Of a stretch of 42,210 nucleotides of DNA, positions 32,457 to 41,391 are shown one piece after another. The first letter of the stretch is position 1; each line of letters starts with the position of its first letter. The DNA is from Bacteroidaceae bacterium (lineage in GTDB: Bacteria > Bacteroidota > Bacteroidia > Bacteroidales > Bacteroidaceae). The position numbers and the translations under genes were made by a program. Below the pieces are notes generated by a model. That model did no database searches, was not told where the DNA came from, and saw only the letters and a list, made by a program, of their open reading frames with translations. Where the stretch lies: the NCBI GenBank assembly GCA_024693505.1, contig JAILKU010000151.1, forward strand, positions 1 through 42,210, read 5' to 3'.

Positions 32457-33455
32457 TCAGTTGCCTGCTTTCACAATCAGGGCCAGGCCGATGATGAACA
32501 GCCCGAACATCATAGTGAGCAAACTCTTTGTCGTGGTATCGGCTCCGCGGAACTCCTTCCAGACAAATACGCCCCAAAGGGCTGCAATCATCGGTGCGCC
32601 CTGACCGAGTGCGTATGAGATGGCTGCTCCGGCCTTGCCGGCTGCGATGTAGCTCAGCACGGTACCCAGTCCCCAGACACAGCCGCCCAGGATGCCCACC
32701 AAGTGGGTGCCCCTCGAACCGCCGAAGTATGTCTTGTAGCTGACGGGCTCGCCCTGGAAGGGCTTCTTCATTGCCAGGGTGCCCCAGAGGAAATTGCTCA
32801 GGAAAATTCCCAGTGAGAAGATAAAGAAGGCGGTGTAGGGCGTAGCCTTACCGGGCATGGGCGACTCGAAGTTGTCCAGGTCCATCGCAGCGGCTACGAA
32901 GCGGTAGAAGCAGGACATCAGGATGCCGGCCACAACAGCCAGGATAATGCCCTTCCGGCCCGATCCGCCGCCCTTCTGCTGACGGCCTGAGGCTAAGCCG
33001 TTCAAGATGATGGCTATCACAACGAGGGCTACTCCGGTGAAGAGGAGCAAAGCATCGCCCTTAGGCTGACCGATATAGTTGAGGATGACACCCAGAACAA
33101 GCGCAATGCCCACCCCGACGGGGAATGCCACAGACATGCCGGCCAGTGAAACGCTTGCCGAAAGCAGGATGTTGGAGGCATTGAAAATGATGCCGCCGAT
33201 GATTGCACTCAGGAACGCTGCGCCGGACAGTTGCATCAGGTCGGTGCAGAAACTGCGGCCAAGCTCGCCGTGACTGCCCAGAGTGAAACCTATGAGCAGG
33301 GAGAACAACAGGATGCCCAGGACGTAATCCCAGTAGAATAACTCGTAGCGCCAGTTCTTGGCGGCCAGTTTCTGGGTGTTGCCCCAGGAACCCCAGCATA
33401 TCATTGTGACGACGCACAGGATGACTGCCAGAAAATAACTATTGACGATGAACAT
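32457..33455 (-). CDS. GRP/ureide-permease-type sugar transporter
   Basis: The 332-residue integral membrane protein has about ten predicted helices, in two five-helix halves as in the DMT superfamily. The start YFLAVILCVVTMICWGSWGN and the GGIIFNASNILLSASVSLAG and AISYALGQGAPMIAALWGVF segments resemble the glucose/ribose-porter and ureide-permease (PF07168) group and RhaT-like carriers. It probably takes up a monosaccharide with protons. The ribokinase gene 41 nt upstream on the same strand points to ribose as substrate (inference). The stop is followed by the three 22-bp repeats, which could mark the end of the transcript. Confidence 0.82.
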   Translation of the reverse strand: MFIVNSYFLAVILCVVTMICWGSWGNTQKLAAKNWRYELFYWDYVLGILLFSLLIGFTLGSHGELGRSFCTDLMQLSGAAFLSAIIGGIIFNASNILLSASVSLAGMSVAFPVGVGIALVLGVILNYIGQPKGDALLLFTGVALVVIAIILNGLASGRQQKGGGSGRKGIILAVVAGILMSCFYRFVAAAMDLDNFESPMPGKATPYTAFFIFSLGIFLSNFLWGTLAMKKPFQGEPVSYKTYFGGSRGTHLVGILGGCVWGLGTVLSYIAAGKAGAAISYALGQGAPMIAALWGVFVWKEFRGADTTTKSLLTMMFGLFIIGLALIVKAGN

Positions 33456-33496
33456 AAGGCAAAAGGTTTAAAGGCATTATTAATTCTCAATGGATT

Positions 33497-34411
33497 CTAT
33501 TGCAAAAGTTCCTGCCGGCGGGGAATGCTGCGCCAGGCGCCCATTCGGGTTACGCTGATTGCTGCTGCCCGGTTGGCAAACCGGATGCCGTCGCTCAGGG
33601 AGCACCCTTCGCTAAGGGCAACACAAAGCGCGCCGCAGAACGTATCGCCTGCAGCGGTAGTGTCCACCACCTCGGTCTTGCTGGCCGGCAGATGGATTAG
33701 CTGGCCGTCAGAGTCGGTATACGCGCCCTTTCCGCCGGCCGTAATGATGACGTTCCTGACGCCCAATTGCTGGATGGCACGAATGGCCTGATGGATAGTC
33801 TCTTCGCCGGCGACCTCGATGCCGGACATTCGGGAGGCCTCCGTTTCGTTGGGTGTAATCAGGTCTATATTGGAAAGGAACGACTCGGGTAGGGGGTCTT
33901 TGGGGAACGGCGCAGGATTCAGCACAACCAGGGCTCCGGCCTTGCGGGCTACCTCTGCAGCGTACATCAGCGTCTCGAGGGGCGTTTCGAGTTGCATCAG
34001 GACGATGCCGGCCTCGCGGATGAGCGGCTCAGCTGCCTTGATGTCCTCTATGCTGAGCTTGGCATTTGCGCCGCTGGCTACGATTATGCTGTTCTCGCCT
34101 TTCTCGTCAACAGGGATCAGCGCTACGCCTGTAGCGACGCCTTCGGTAGGGGTGACGTGCGAAGTGTCGATGCCTTCTGCCCGAAGCAGGCTGATGGACT
34201 GTTCGCCGAAACCGTCTTTGCCCACTCTGGCCACAAAGGCTGTATCGCCTCCCAGACGCGCTACGGCAACAGCTTGGTTTGCGCCTTTGCCGCCCTGATT
34301 CGTCATGAAGTCGTATCCGATAATGGTTTCGCCGGGCAAAGGCAGATGATCCACTCGGATAACCATATCTGTGTTACAGCTGCCGATAACGACGATTTTC
34401 CTTTTTTCCAT
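33497..34411 (-). CDS. rbsK: Ribokinase (PfkB family)
   Basis: The 304-residue cytoplasmic kinase carries both PfkB signatures: the N-terminal NQGGKGANQAVAVARLGG sugar-binding motif (38-55) and the C-terminal VVDTTAAGDTFCGAL motif with the catalytic Asp (near 255) and anion hole. NPAPFPKDPL and LITPNETEA are further ribokinase-like segments. It would phosphorylate ribose to ribose 5-phosphate for the pentose-phosphate pathway and purine synthesis, which fits a transporter downstream and purL nearby. No promoter is seen in the 54-nt gap to the chromate-transporter gene, so transcription may come from further upstream. Confidence 0.92.
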   Translation of the reverse strand: MEKRKIVVIGSCNTDMVIRVDHLPLPGETIIGYDFMTNQGGKGANQAVAVARLGGDTAFVARVGKDGFGEQSISLLRAEGIDTSHVTPTEGVATGVALIPVDEKGENSIIVASGANAKLSIEDIKAAEPLIREAGIVLMQLETPLETLMYAAEVARKAGALVVLNPAPFPKDPLPESFLSNIDLITPNETEASRMSGIEVAGEETIHQAIRAIQQLGVRNVIITAGGKGAYTDSDGQLIHLPASKTEVVDTTAAGDTFCGALCVALSEGCSLSDGIRFANRAAAISVTRMGAWRSIPRRQELLQ

Positions 34412-34465
34412 AATCTGTTCCGTGTTTGTTGGTTTAGCCTTGCTCTCTTTCTGTTCTATACCTTA

Positions 34466-35044
34466 TTATAATAATAGGAAACCGGCAACTCCGCACATAA
34501 TGATTATGCGGATGGGGTTGATGTGATAGACCCTCTGGCTGACGAAAGCGAAGCAGAAGATGCCTACGCTAATCCAGAACTGCCAGGGACAATCGTGCAG
34601 GCTGCCGAAGTTTTCGCGGTTAATGAGCAAAAGGGCGGCTGCGGCCAAGAGACCGACCACAGCGGGACGAAGCCCCTGGAAGACGTGCTCTACCGATGGG
34701 TGATGGCGGTATTTCATCAGAAACTTGCTGATAAGAAGCATCAGCACGAAACTGGGCAAGACAACGGCAAAGCTGGCGATGAAGCTGCCCAGGACGCCCC
34801 AGGCATGCGAGTAGCCGGCATTTACAACGCTGCTATAGCCTACGTAAGTTGCGCTATTGATACCGATGGGACCTGGCGTACTCTGGCTAATGGCCACAAT
34901 ATCGGTAAACTCGCCCGTGGTCAGCCAGTGGTAGTGGCTCACCACTTCGCCCTGAATCATGGATATCATGGCATAGCCTCCTCCGAAACCGAACAGACCG
35001 ATGAGGAAGAAGGTCCAAAACAGGCGTAGAAACAGTATTATCAT
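34466..35044 (-). CDS. Short-chain chromate transporter family protein (second subunit)
   Basis: The 192-residue membrane protein has about six helices and the family hallmarks FGFGGGYAMISMIQGEVV near the N terminus and the ISQSTPGPIGINSATYVGY motif (PF02417). Bacteroidetes often encode the two halves of ChrA as separate short proteins that are thought to work as a heteromer. The natural substrate is uncertain; an anion is likely, and chromate resistance should not be assumed. The ATG overlaps the stop of the partner gene by 4 nt (35041-35044), so the two are coupled. Confidence 0.85.
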   Translation of the reverse strand: MIILFLRLFWTFFLIGLFGFGGGYAMISMIQGEVVSHYHWLTTGEFTDIVAISQSTPGPIGINSATYVGYSSVVNAGYSHAWGVLGSFIASFAVVLPSFVLMLLISKFLMKYRHHPSVEHVFQGLRPAVVGLLAAAALLLINRENFGSLHDCPWQFWISVGIFCFAFVSQRVYHINPIRIIIMCGVAGFLLL

Positions 35045-35661
35045 ATCTCAGTCTCCTCTTCTTCTTTGAAAAATTGTCCGTAAGCGTAACCGCCAATGCC
35101 TGCCAGCAGAATGACGTAGATAGGACTGACGCCCAAAAGCCAGATGGCAATTGCTGCTACCACCGGAATCCAGAAATTGTACTTGCTGAGCTTCGCACTC
35201 TTGGCCATCCTGAATACCGGAGCAGCTATCAGGGCCACAACGGCAGGTCGGATGCCGCGGAAGATGCGCTCTACCACCCAGTTCTCGCGGAACTGCTGGA
35301 AGACAAGGGCTATCAGCAGGATGATGAGGAACGAAGGCATCACCGTACCCAGCGCGCTGAAGAAAGCGCCCTTTGTCTTGCGGAGTTTATAGCCGATGAA
35401 GATGCTGATGTTCACGGCAAAGATGCCGGGGCAAGATTGCGCAACGGCTATCAGGTCCATCAGTTCCTCCTTGCTTATCCATTGCTTTTCACTGACCACC
35501 TTGTCCTCGATGAGTGGAATCATCGCATAGCCCCCGCCGATGGTGAAGAGGCCGATGTGGAAGAAGGTGCGGAATAGTTCGAACAACACGATTGCTTGCT
35601 GGTTAATTGCCGTTAGTCGGGCGTTATCACTTGGTATGACTTTCCACCCACTTGCGGGCAT
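35041..35661 (-). CDS. Short-chain chromate transporter family protein (first subunit)
   Basis: The 206-residue partner of the preceding protein has the same family pattern: GLFTIGGGYAMIPLIEDKVV and VAQSCPGIFAVNISIFIGY. The ATG at 35661 makes the frame overlap the end of purL by 35 nt, and its first ~22 residues (PASGWKVIPSDN...) do not look like the family. Aligned with the second subunit, the protein would begin near residue 22. A GTG at 35589 (then LFELFRTFF) is therefore a good alternative start 38 nt past the purL stop. I keep the longer form only as the outer limit. Confidence 0.82.
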   Translation of the reverse strand: MPASGWKVIPSDNARLTAINQQAIVLFELFRTFFHIGLFTIGGGYAMIPLIEDKVVSEKQWISKEELMDLIAVAQSCPGIFAVNISIFIGYKLRKTKGAFFSALGTVMPSFLIILLIALVFQQFRENWVVERIFRGIRPAVVALIAAPVFRMAKSAKLSKYNFWIPVVAAIAIWLLGVSPIYVILLAGIGGYAYGQFFKEEEETEI

Positions 35662-38600
35662 TCACGAAGGCTTCAATCCAGGGCGTCACCTGATCGGTGG
35701 CGAGCCTGTCAGCAGGATAGTATCCACATTGCCAGGGGAAGAAGGCGCGCTCCAGATGAGGCATCATGGCCAGGTGGCGCCCGTCGTTGCTGCAGATGCC
35801 GGCTGTCTGGAAGTCCGAACCGTTGGGATTGGCGGGATAGCCGGCATAGTGATACTTCAGGACGATGTTGTAATCCTCCTCGCGTCCCGGCAGACTGAAC
35901 TTGCCTTCGCCGTGAGCCACCCAGATGCCCAGCTTGCTACCGCTGAGACTCTTCATGAGAACGCTCTCGTTGGGCTGCACATCAAGTCCCACGAAGCCCG
36001 ATTCGAACTTGTGCGAGTCGTTGTGCAGCATGCGTGCTTCGTTGGCGGAAGACCGCTTGTTGTCTATCAGGCCCAGTTCAACCATCAGCTGGCAACCGTT
36101 GCAGACGCCCAGCGAAAGGGTGTCCTTTCTGGCATAGAAGCGATCCAGGGTCTCCTTGGCCTTTGGATTATAGAGGAAGGCACCGGCCCATCCTTTGGCA
36201 GAGCCCAGTACATCGCTGTTTGAGAATCCGCCGCAGAAGACGATGAAGTTGATGTCGTCGAGTGTCTCGCGGCCGGTGATGAGGTCGGTCATCATGACGT
36301 CCTTCACGTCGAAACCGGCCAGATAGAGCATGTAGGCCATCTCGCGTTCGCCGTTCGTTCCCTTCTCGCGGATGATAGCAGCGCGGATGCCGCTCATCTC
36401 GCGGCGGTCGGGGTTGAGGCCGTACTGGCTGAGCTTGCCCTTGAAGGCGGGCAGGAAGTTCCACTGGAGTGGCTGAACCTTGTAGTTCTGGCTGCGCTCG
36501 AGTGCCTTGCCGTTGAAGCTCTGCCGACGGTCCAGCAGGTAGCTGCTGCGATACCATACGTCGCGCAGACGGTCGATATCGAAGTCGCAGACCTGGCCGT
36601 TCTTCTCGATGCTTATCTTACGACCGGCCTGAGAACTGCCTATATTAACGTATCCTACACCAGCCTCCTCCAATAACTTCTTCACCTCGGTACGGTTCTT
36701 GTTGTCAACCTGAATCACCACACCGGGATTCTCGGCAAAAAGCATCTTCACCATATCCTCGCACTTTATCTTGTCGAGGTTGATGGAGAGGCCGCCCTTC
36801 GTATTGGCGAAGCACATCTCGAGCAGACAGGTGATGAGTCCGCCGGCGCTGATGTCGTGTCCGGCCAGGATGAGGCCCTTCTTAATCAGTTCCTGCACGG
36901 CGTTGAATGCGTCGCGGAAGTATTCGCTGTCGCGAACACTCGGCACGTCGTCGCCCACCCGGTTCTGGCTCTGTGCAAAGGCCGAACCGCCCAGACGGAG
37001 CTCGTCGAACGAGAAGTCTATGTGGTAGAGCGTAGAGGGACAGTCCTTCAGGACGGGGCTTACCACCTGCCTGATGTCGCTTACCAGTCCGCCGCTCGTC
37101 ACGATGACGGTGCCCGGCGAAATGACCTTCTCTCCGTTGGGGTATTTCTGTGTCATGCTCAGCGAGTCCTTACCCGTCGGCACATTGATTTGCAACTCGC
37201 AGCAGAAACGGCTCAGCGCTTCCACTGCCTGGTAGAGGCGGGCATCCTCGCCCTCCTGGGCGCGGCAGGGCCACATCCAGTTGGCGCTTAGGCTGATGCT
37301 GTCCAGTCCTTCTTCAAGCGGAGCCCAGACGATGTTCGTCAGCGACTCGGCTACGCTGAGCACACTGCCCGCAGCAGGGTTGGCCAGAGCAGCCTGAGGT
37401 GCATGACCCAGGGCGGTGGCTATGCCTTTCACACCACGATAATCCAGAGCCACTACGCCGCAGTCGGAAAGCGGCAGCTGCAGTTCGCCCTGACATTGCT
37501 GGCGTGCCACCTTGCCCGTCACCGAGCGGTCCACCTTGTTTGTGAGCCAGTCCTTGCAGGCTACGGCTTCCAGTCGCAGAACGCGTTCCAGCTTCTCATT
37601 CAGGTCTTTCTGGTCGTAGGTGGCGTCGGCGTAATGCCGTTCTACGGTCTTGTCGCGCATAATGGTCTTTGGGCTGTGACCGAACATTTGGCTCACTTCC
37701 AGGTCGAAAGGCCTGACGCCGTCGCCCTGTTCGAAGGCGAAGTGTGCATCGCCTGTGGTTTCGCCCACTACGTAGAGCGGGGCCCGTTCGCGCTCGGCTA
37801 TCTGGCGGACATGGTCTATGTGGCGCTCGTCGATGAGCAGTCCCATGCGCTCCTGGCTCTCGTTGGCTATGATTTCCTTGGCCGAGAGGGTGGGGTCGCC
37901 GATGGGCAGCTTGGTCATGTCGATAAGGCCGCCGCATTCCTCCACCAGTTCCGATAGGCAGTTCACATGGCCTGCACTTCCGTGGTCGTGAATGCTCACA
38001 ACGGGATTTACCTCCTCTTCGCAGAGGGCGCGCACCAGATTGTTGGCGCGCTTCTGCATCTCGGGGTTGGCACGCTGCACGGCATTCAGCTCGATACCGC
38101 TGCTGTAACGGCCCGTCTCAACGCTGGAGACGCTGCCGCCGCCAAGTCCGATGCGGTAGTTATCGCCACCCACAACCACTATCTTGTTGCCCTTCTGAGG
38201 TGTGCCCTTCAGGCAGTCGCGACGGGTGCCGTAGCCCACACCGCCTGCCAGCATAATCACCTTGTCGTAGGCGTAGGCGGCCTGGTCGTCGGCTTCCTTG
38301 TGCTCGAAGGTGAGCACAGAGCCGCAGATAAGCGGCTGACCGAACTTGTTGCCGAAATCGCTGGCACCGTTCGAGGCCTTGATGAGGATCTGCTCGGGTG
38401 TCTGGTAGAGCCATTCCCTGACGGGCAGAATCTTCTCCCACTCCCTGTCTTCCTCTGTGCGCGGATAGCTGGTCATATAGACGGCTGTTCCGGCTATTGG
38501 CCAACTGCCCGTTCCGCCGCCCATTCGGTCGCGTATCTCGCCGCCCGTTCCGGTCGAGGCACCGTTGAAGGGCTCCACCGTAGTGGGGAAGTTGTGCGTC

Positions 38601-39343
38601 TCGGCCTTCAGGCTGATGACGCTTTCTATGTCGCGGATTACGAAGTAGTCGCTCGTCGAGTGGTCCTGCGGAGCGAACTGCTCCACTACAGGGCCCTGCG
38701 CGAAGGCTACGTTGTCCTTGTAGGCCGAGATAATGCCGTGCGGGTTCTCCTGAGTGGTGCGCTTAATCATCTGGAACAGGCTGCTCTCCTTCTCCTCTCC
38801 GTCGATGATGAACGTGCCGCCGAATATCTTGTGACGGCAATGCTCGCTGTTGATCTGTGCGAAGCCGAACACCTCGCTGTCGGTCAGCTTGCGGTCCAGC
38901 TGCCCTTCCACCTTGTGGAGATATTCGACTTCCTCGGGCGAGAGGGCCAGTCCCTCTTCCTCGTTGTAAGCCTCGAGGTCTTCGATGTGCAGGATGGGAG
39001 CCGGCTTGATGTCAACGGTGAAGATGTGCTGGTCAAGCCCCTCATACAGGCGTTGCAGCATCGGGTCGTGCTCGGCATCGGGTCCGCTCACAGGGAAGTA
39101 TTCCTCTATGCGCATAATTCCCTGGATAGCCATGTTCTGTGTAATCTCCACGGCATTCGTGCTCCAGGGCGTTATCATCTCGCGGCGCGGACCGATAAAC
39201 CAGCCCGGCAGCTGTTCTGCATTCTCTACCTGTGCTCCGCCATAGAGCCAGCACAGTTTCTCAATGTCCTCGGTTCGCAGCATTTCATTGCTCTGTGTAG
39301 CAATAATGCTGTCAGTCGGTGTCTTAAAGAAGGTTATCTTCAT
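35627..39343 (-). CDS. purL: Phosphoribosylformylglycinamidine synthase (single-chain)
   Basis: The 1238-residue enzyme converts FGAR to FGAM with glutamine and ATP in de novo purine synthesis. It is the large single-chain form that fuses PurS-, PurL- and PurQ-like parts. Visible are the linker/ATP-site region with DRMGGGTGSWPIAGTAVYMT, the histidine-containing INSEHCRHKIFGGTF and VEPFNGASTGTGGEIRDR stretches, and a C-terminal class I glutaminase. The glutaminase has the Cys nucleophile in LGVCNGCQLM (near 1080) and the His-Glu of the triad in MMPHLERAF (near 1195). Length is standard for Bacteroidetes. It starts 29 nt after the LRR gene and overlaps or abuts the chromate-transporter pair, so it lies inside a long same-strand run. 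Confidence 0.97.
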   Translation of the reverse strand: MKITFFKTPTDSIIATQSNEMLRTEDIEKLCWLYGGAQVENAEQLPGWFIGPRREMITPWSTNAVEITQNMAIQGIMRIEEYFPVSGPDAEHDPMLQRLYEGLDQHIFTVDIKPAPILHIEDLEAYNEEEGLALSPEEVEYLHKVEGQLDRKLTDSEVFGFAQINSEHCRHKIFGGTFIIDGEEKESSLFQMIKRTTQENPHGIISAYKDNVAFAQGPVVEQFAPQDHSTSDYFVIRDIESVISLKAETHNFPTTVEPFNGASTGTGGEIRDRMGGGTGSWPIAGTAVYMTSYPRTEEDREWEKILPVREWLYQTPEQILIKASNGASDFGNKFGQPLICGSVLTFEHKEADDQAAYAYDKVIMLAGGVGYGTRRDCLKGTPQKGNKIVVVGGDNYRIGLGGGSVSSVETGRYSSGIELNAVQRANPEMQKRANNLVRALCEEEVNPVVSIHDHGSAGHVNCLSELVEECGGLIDMTKLPIGDPTLSAKEIIANESQERMGLLIDERHIDHVRQIAERERAPLYVVGETTGDAHFAFEQGDGVRPFDLEVSQMFGHSPKTIMRDKTVERHYADATYDQKDLNEKLERVLRLEAVACKDWLTNKVDRSVTGKVARQQCQGELQLPLSDCGVVALDYRGVKGIATALGHAPQAALANPAAGSVLSVAESLTNIVWAPLEEGLDSISLSANWMWPCRAQEGEDARLYQAVEALSRFCCELQINVPTGKDSLSMTQKYPNGEKVISPGTVIVTSGGLVSDIRQVVSPVLKDCPSTLYHIDFSFDELRLGGSAFAQSQNRVGDDVPSVRDSEYFRDAFNAVQELIKKGLILAGHDISAGGLITCLLEMCFANTKGGLSINLDKIKCEDMVKMLFAENPGVVIQVDNKNRTEVKKLLEEAGVGYVNIGSSQAGRKISIEKNGQVCDFDIDRLRDVWYRSSYLLDRRQSFNGKALERSQNYKVQPLQWNFLPAFKGKLSQYGLNPDRREMSGIRAAIIREKGTNGEREMAYMLYLAGFDVKDVMMTDLITGRETLDDINFIVFCGGFSNSDVLGSAKGWAGAFLYNPKAKETLDRFYARKDTLSLGVCNGCQLMVELGLIDNKRSSANEARMLHNDSHKFESGFVGLDVQPNESVLMKSLSGSKLGIWVAHGEGKFSLPGREEDYNIVLKYHYAGYPANPNGSDFQTAGICSNDGRHLAMMPHLERAFFPWQCGYYPADRLATDQVTPWIEAFVNARKWVESHTK

Positions 39344-39372
39344 ATATCTTATCCTTGTTTTTATTGTCTCTT

Positions 39373-41037
39373 TTATTTTATCAATACCTTAACGGCCTTT
39401 TCCCCTATTCTTACAATGGCAGTTTCGCCTTTCTTTAGGGGCGTATTTATTATAGCCCGCCTCTGGTTCGAAGTGTCGGAGCCTATAAAAATACCTGCTG
39501 TAGTATATACTTGGATGACGGTGTCGTCTTCTGCACCAGTGATGTCCAGTACGCCGTCCTTGTTTTGAATAAATATAGGATGAGCCTTTATTTGTGCAAT
39601 GTTTTTGGTTGTGCCTTCTGTCTTTGGCTCTGCATCAATCCAGCACAGAGTGGCAGTGGCTTTGTCTGAGTCCTGGTAACCGGAAAGTGTGGCATAGACA
39701 CTAATGTGATAAGTTGATGTCAGTCTTACACTATTATCGTTGCCGACTTTTATATCCTCATTTGTTATCTCATATACGAACTGGGCTCCTTCTGTGGCGC
39801 AGTTAAACTTCAGTTCTCCGTCCTCGTAGCTGATAGTCGGCATGTCACATTGTTGCATTTCCGGCGCTTCACCCTCTATGGGTACAATATCCTTAAAGTT
39901 ACTCCACGGCTCAATCTTCTTATAATCGTTTATAGAAACTGCAGGCACATGTAATATGATGTGTTCCATATAAGAGTCCTGGAATGCGGAAAGGTTTGTA
40001 GTTGGTGCTTTTTCGGCGTAGCAATACACATCTTTGAGTTCCCAACAACTCGCAAAGGTCTCGATTCCGATGAATGTGACGTTGCCAGGAATAATGATGG
40101 AGGGTAGCTTTTGGCAGCCGCTAAAGGCGTGGTTCTCAATGGCCGTTACACTCTTGGGCAGCACGACTGAAGTCAGATTCGTGCAGTCGCTGAACGCATT
40201 GGCGCTAATGGATGTCAGTCCGTTCCCGACAATTACAGACTTCAGGCCTGCACAGGAATTGAAGGCATAGTCTCCTAGTGAGGTGACATTACTGGGAATA
40301 GTCAGTTTTGTTAATCCTTTACAATTCCGGAACGCTTGTCTCCCAATGCTTTTCAAACCGTAGCCAAGTGTTAAGGATGAAAGGCCTGTACATGTTAAGA
40401 AGGCGCGTTCTTCTATAGAAACAACATTGTCGGGAACTACCAGAGTTTCTATGCCGATACAATCCGAGAAAGCACATTTGCCTATTGAGGTCAGTCCTTT
40501 GCCGAAGATCACAGACTTTAGCCCGGAACATAGCTGAAATGCATATTCACCAATTGTCTTTATGTTATCAGGAATGACGATTGAATCAAGTGCACTACAG
40601 CCAAAGAACGTAGCGCCCTCTATTGTCGTGACTTTCTCTGGAATGGTGATTTTTGTTAGGCCTATGCAGCAGTCGAAGGCATATTCGCCTATTGATGTGA
40701 TACTGTTGGGCAGTTCGATGGACTTCAGGCTGTCGCAAGATGCAAAAGCATGTTTGCCGATAGACGTAATAGTGTTTGGAAGAATCAGTGAATTTAAGTC
40801 TTTGCAGACAAGAAAGGCATTGTCCTCTATTGATGTGACGTCGTAATCTGTCCCTTCATAGGTAATTGAACCAGGGATGACAATATTTCCGATATATCCG
40901 TTTTGAGGGTGTTGCGCTACTGCAGCAGATTTGGCTTTCGGAATCAGGTTATAATATATGCTGTCTATCTCCACTACCTCGGCTTGGAGCACATAAGGCA
41001 GAAGCATCAGACAAGTTAGGAGTATTTGCTTTCTCAT
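39373..41037 (-). CDS. BspA-type leucine-rich-repeat surface protein
   Basis: The 554-residue exported protein has a signal peptide (about 1-19). About ten or eleven 23-residue LRR_5 (BspA/TpLRR) repeats follow (roughly residues 60-330), for example LPNTITSIGKHAFASCDSLK and IPDNIKTIGEYAFQLCSGLK. Then come a linker, a beta-sandwich-like chitobiase/FN3-type region (about 385-465, YEDGELKFNCATEGAQFVYE) and a C-terminal tail (IQVYTTAGIFIGSD ... KKGETAIVRIGEKAVKVLIK). Such proteins bind host or bacterial surface ligands. Base composition appears more AT-rich than neighbouring core genes, hinting at recent acquisition. A TACCTTTG -7 element lies upstream. Its position 29 nt before purL is unusual. 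Confidence 0.88.
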   Translation of the reverse strand: MRKQILLTCLMLLPYVLQAEVVEIDSIYYNLIPKAKSAAVAQHPQNGYIGNIVIPGSITYEGTDYDVTSIEDNAFLVCKDLNSLILPNTITSIGKHAFASCDSLKSIELPNSITSIGEYAFDCCIGLTKITIPEKVTTIEGATFFGCSALDSIVIPDNIKTIGEYAFQLCSGLKSVIFGKGLTSIGKCAFSDCIGIETLVVPDNVVSIEERAFLTCTGLSSLTLGYGLKSIGRQAFRNCKGLTKLTIPSNVTSLGDYAFNSCAGLKSVIVGNGLTSISANAFSDCTNLTSVVLPKSVTAIENHAFSGCQKLPSIIIPGNVTFIGIETFASCWELKDVYCYAEKAPTTNLSAFQDSYMEHIILHVPAVSINDYKKIEPWSNFKDIVPIEGEAPEMQQCDMPTISYEDGELKFNCATEGAQFVYEITNEDIKVGNDNSVRLTSTYHISVYATLSGYQDSDKATATLCWIDAEPKTEGTTKNIAQIKAHPIFIQNKDGVLDITGAEDDTVIQVYTTAGIFIGSDTSNQRRAIINTPLKKGETAIVRIGEKAVKVLIK

Positions 41038-41072
41038 ACAAGAAGAGAGACGTCTTTATATCATATCAACTG

Positions 41073-41080
41073 CAAAGGTA
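41073..41080 (-). promoter_or_regulatory. -7 element upstream of the LRR gene
   Basis: TACCTTTG on the minus strand (41073-41080) fits the Bacteroidetes -7 consensus; a good -33 TTTG is not seen. The start would be near 41066, about 29 nt before the ATG at 41037. Confidence 0.5.
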
Positions 41081-41237
41081 CAAATATTAATTCACAATTC
41101 ATAGCCCGCTATCCATAAAATTTGCTTATTTGTGCGGAAATTCTTCTGATATGCAAAAAATGGCGAGTAATATCTTGCCTATCATTATTTTTACTGAAGT
41201 TTCTGAACTTAAATCATTTTATGAAAAACATGTCATC

Positions 41238-41336
41238 TCCCTCTCCTATACTTCTTATATACCTCTCACATCTCTCTCATCTCCCTCTCATATACTTCTC
41301 ATAAACATCTCATGTCAACCTCATGTCTTCCCATAC
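41238..41336. repeat. Phased pyrimidine-rich tract (about 10-bp period)
   Basis: About nine degenerate units of the form ATA-CTTCTC / CATCTCTCTC repeat with a period of 10-11 bp, close to one helical turn, with almost no G on the plus strand. It is non-coding and lies in the 694-bp gap between the LRR gene and the last gene (41038-41731). Confidence 0.55.
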
Positions 41337-41391
41337 CTTAGCCCTAGTCTTGCCCCGTTGTACCTCATTTCCTTGTCCGCTATGTCTTCGC

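Noticed and set aside
34466..35661. Chromate-resistance operon
   Set aside because: Only the transporter family name suggests it; no chromate regulator or reductase is nearby, and the short-chain pairs are widespread in gut Bacteroidetes.
37967..39568. Long open frame (533 codons) on the plus strand opposite purL
   Set aside because: It mirrors the codon pattern of purL, has no recognisable domain or start context, and purL is unmistakable.
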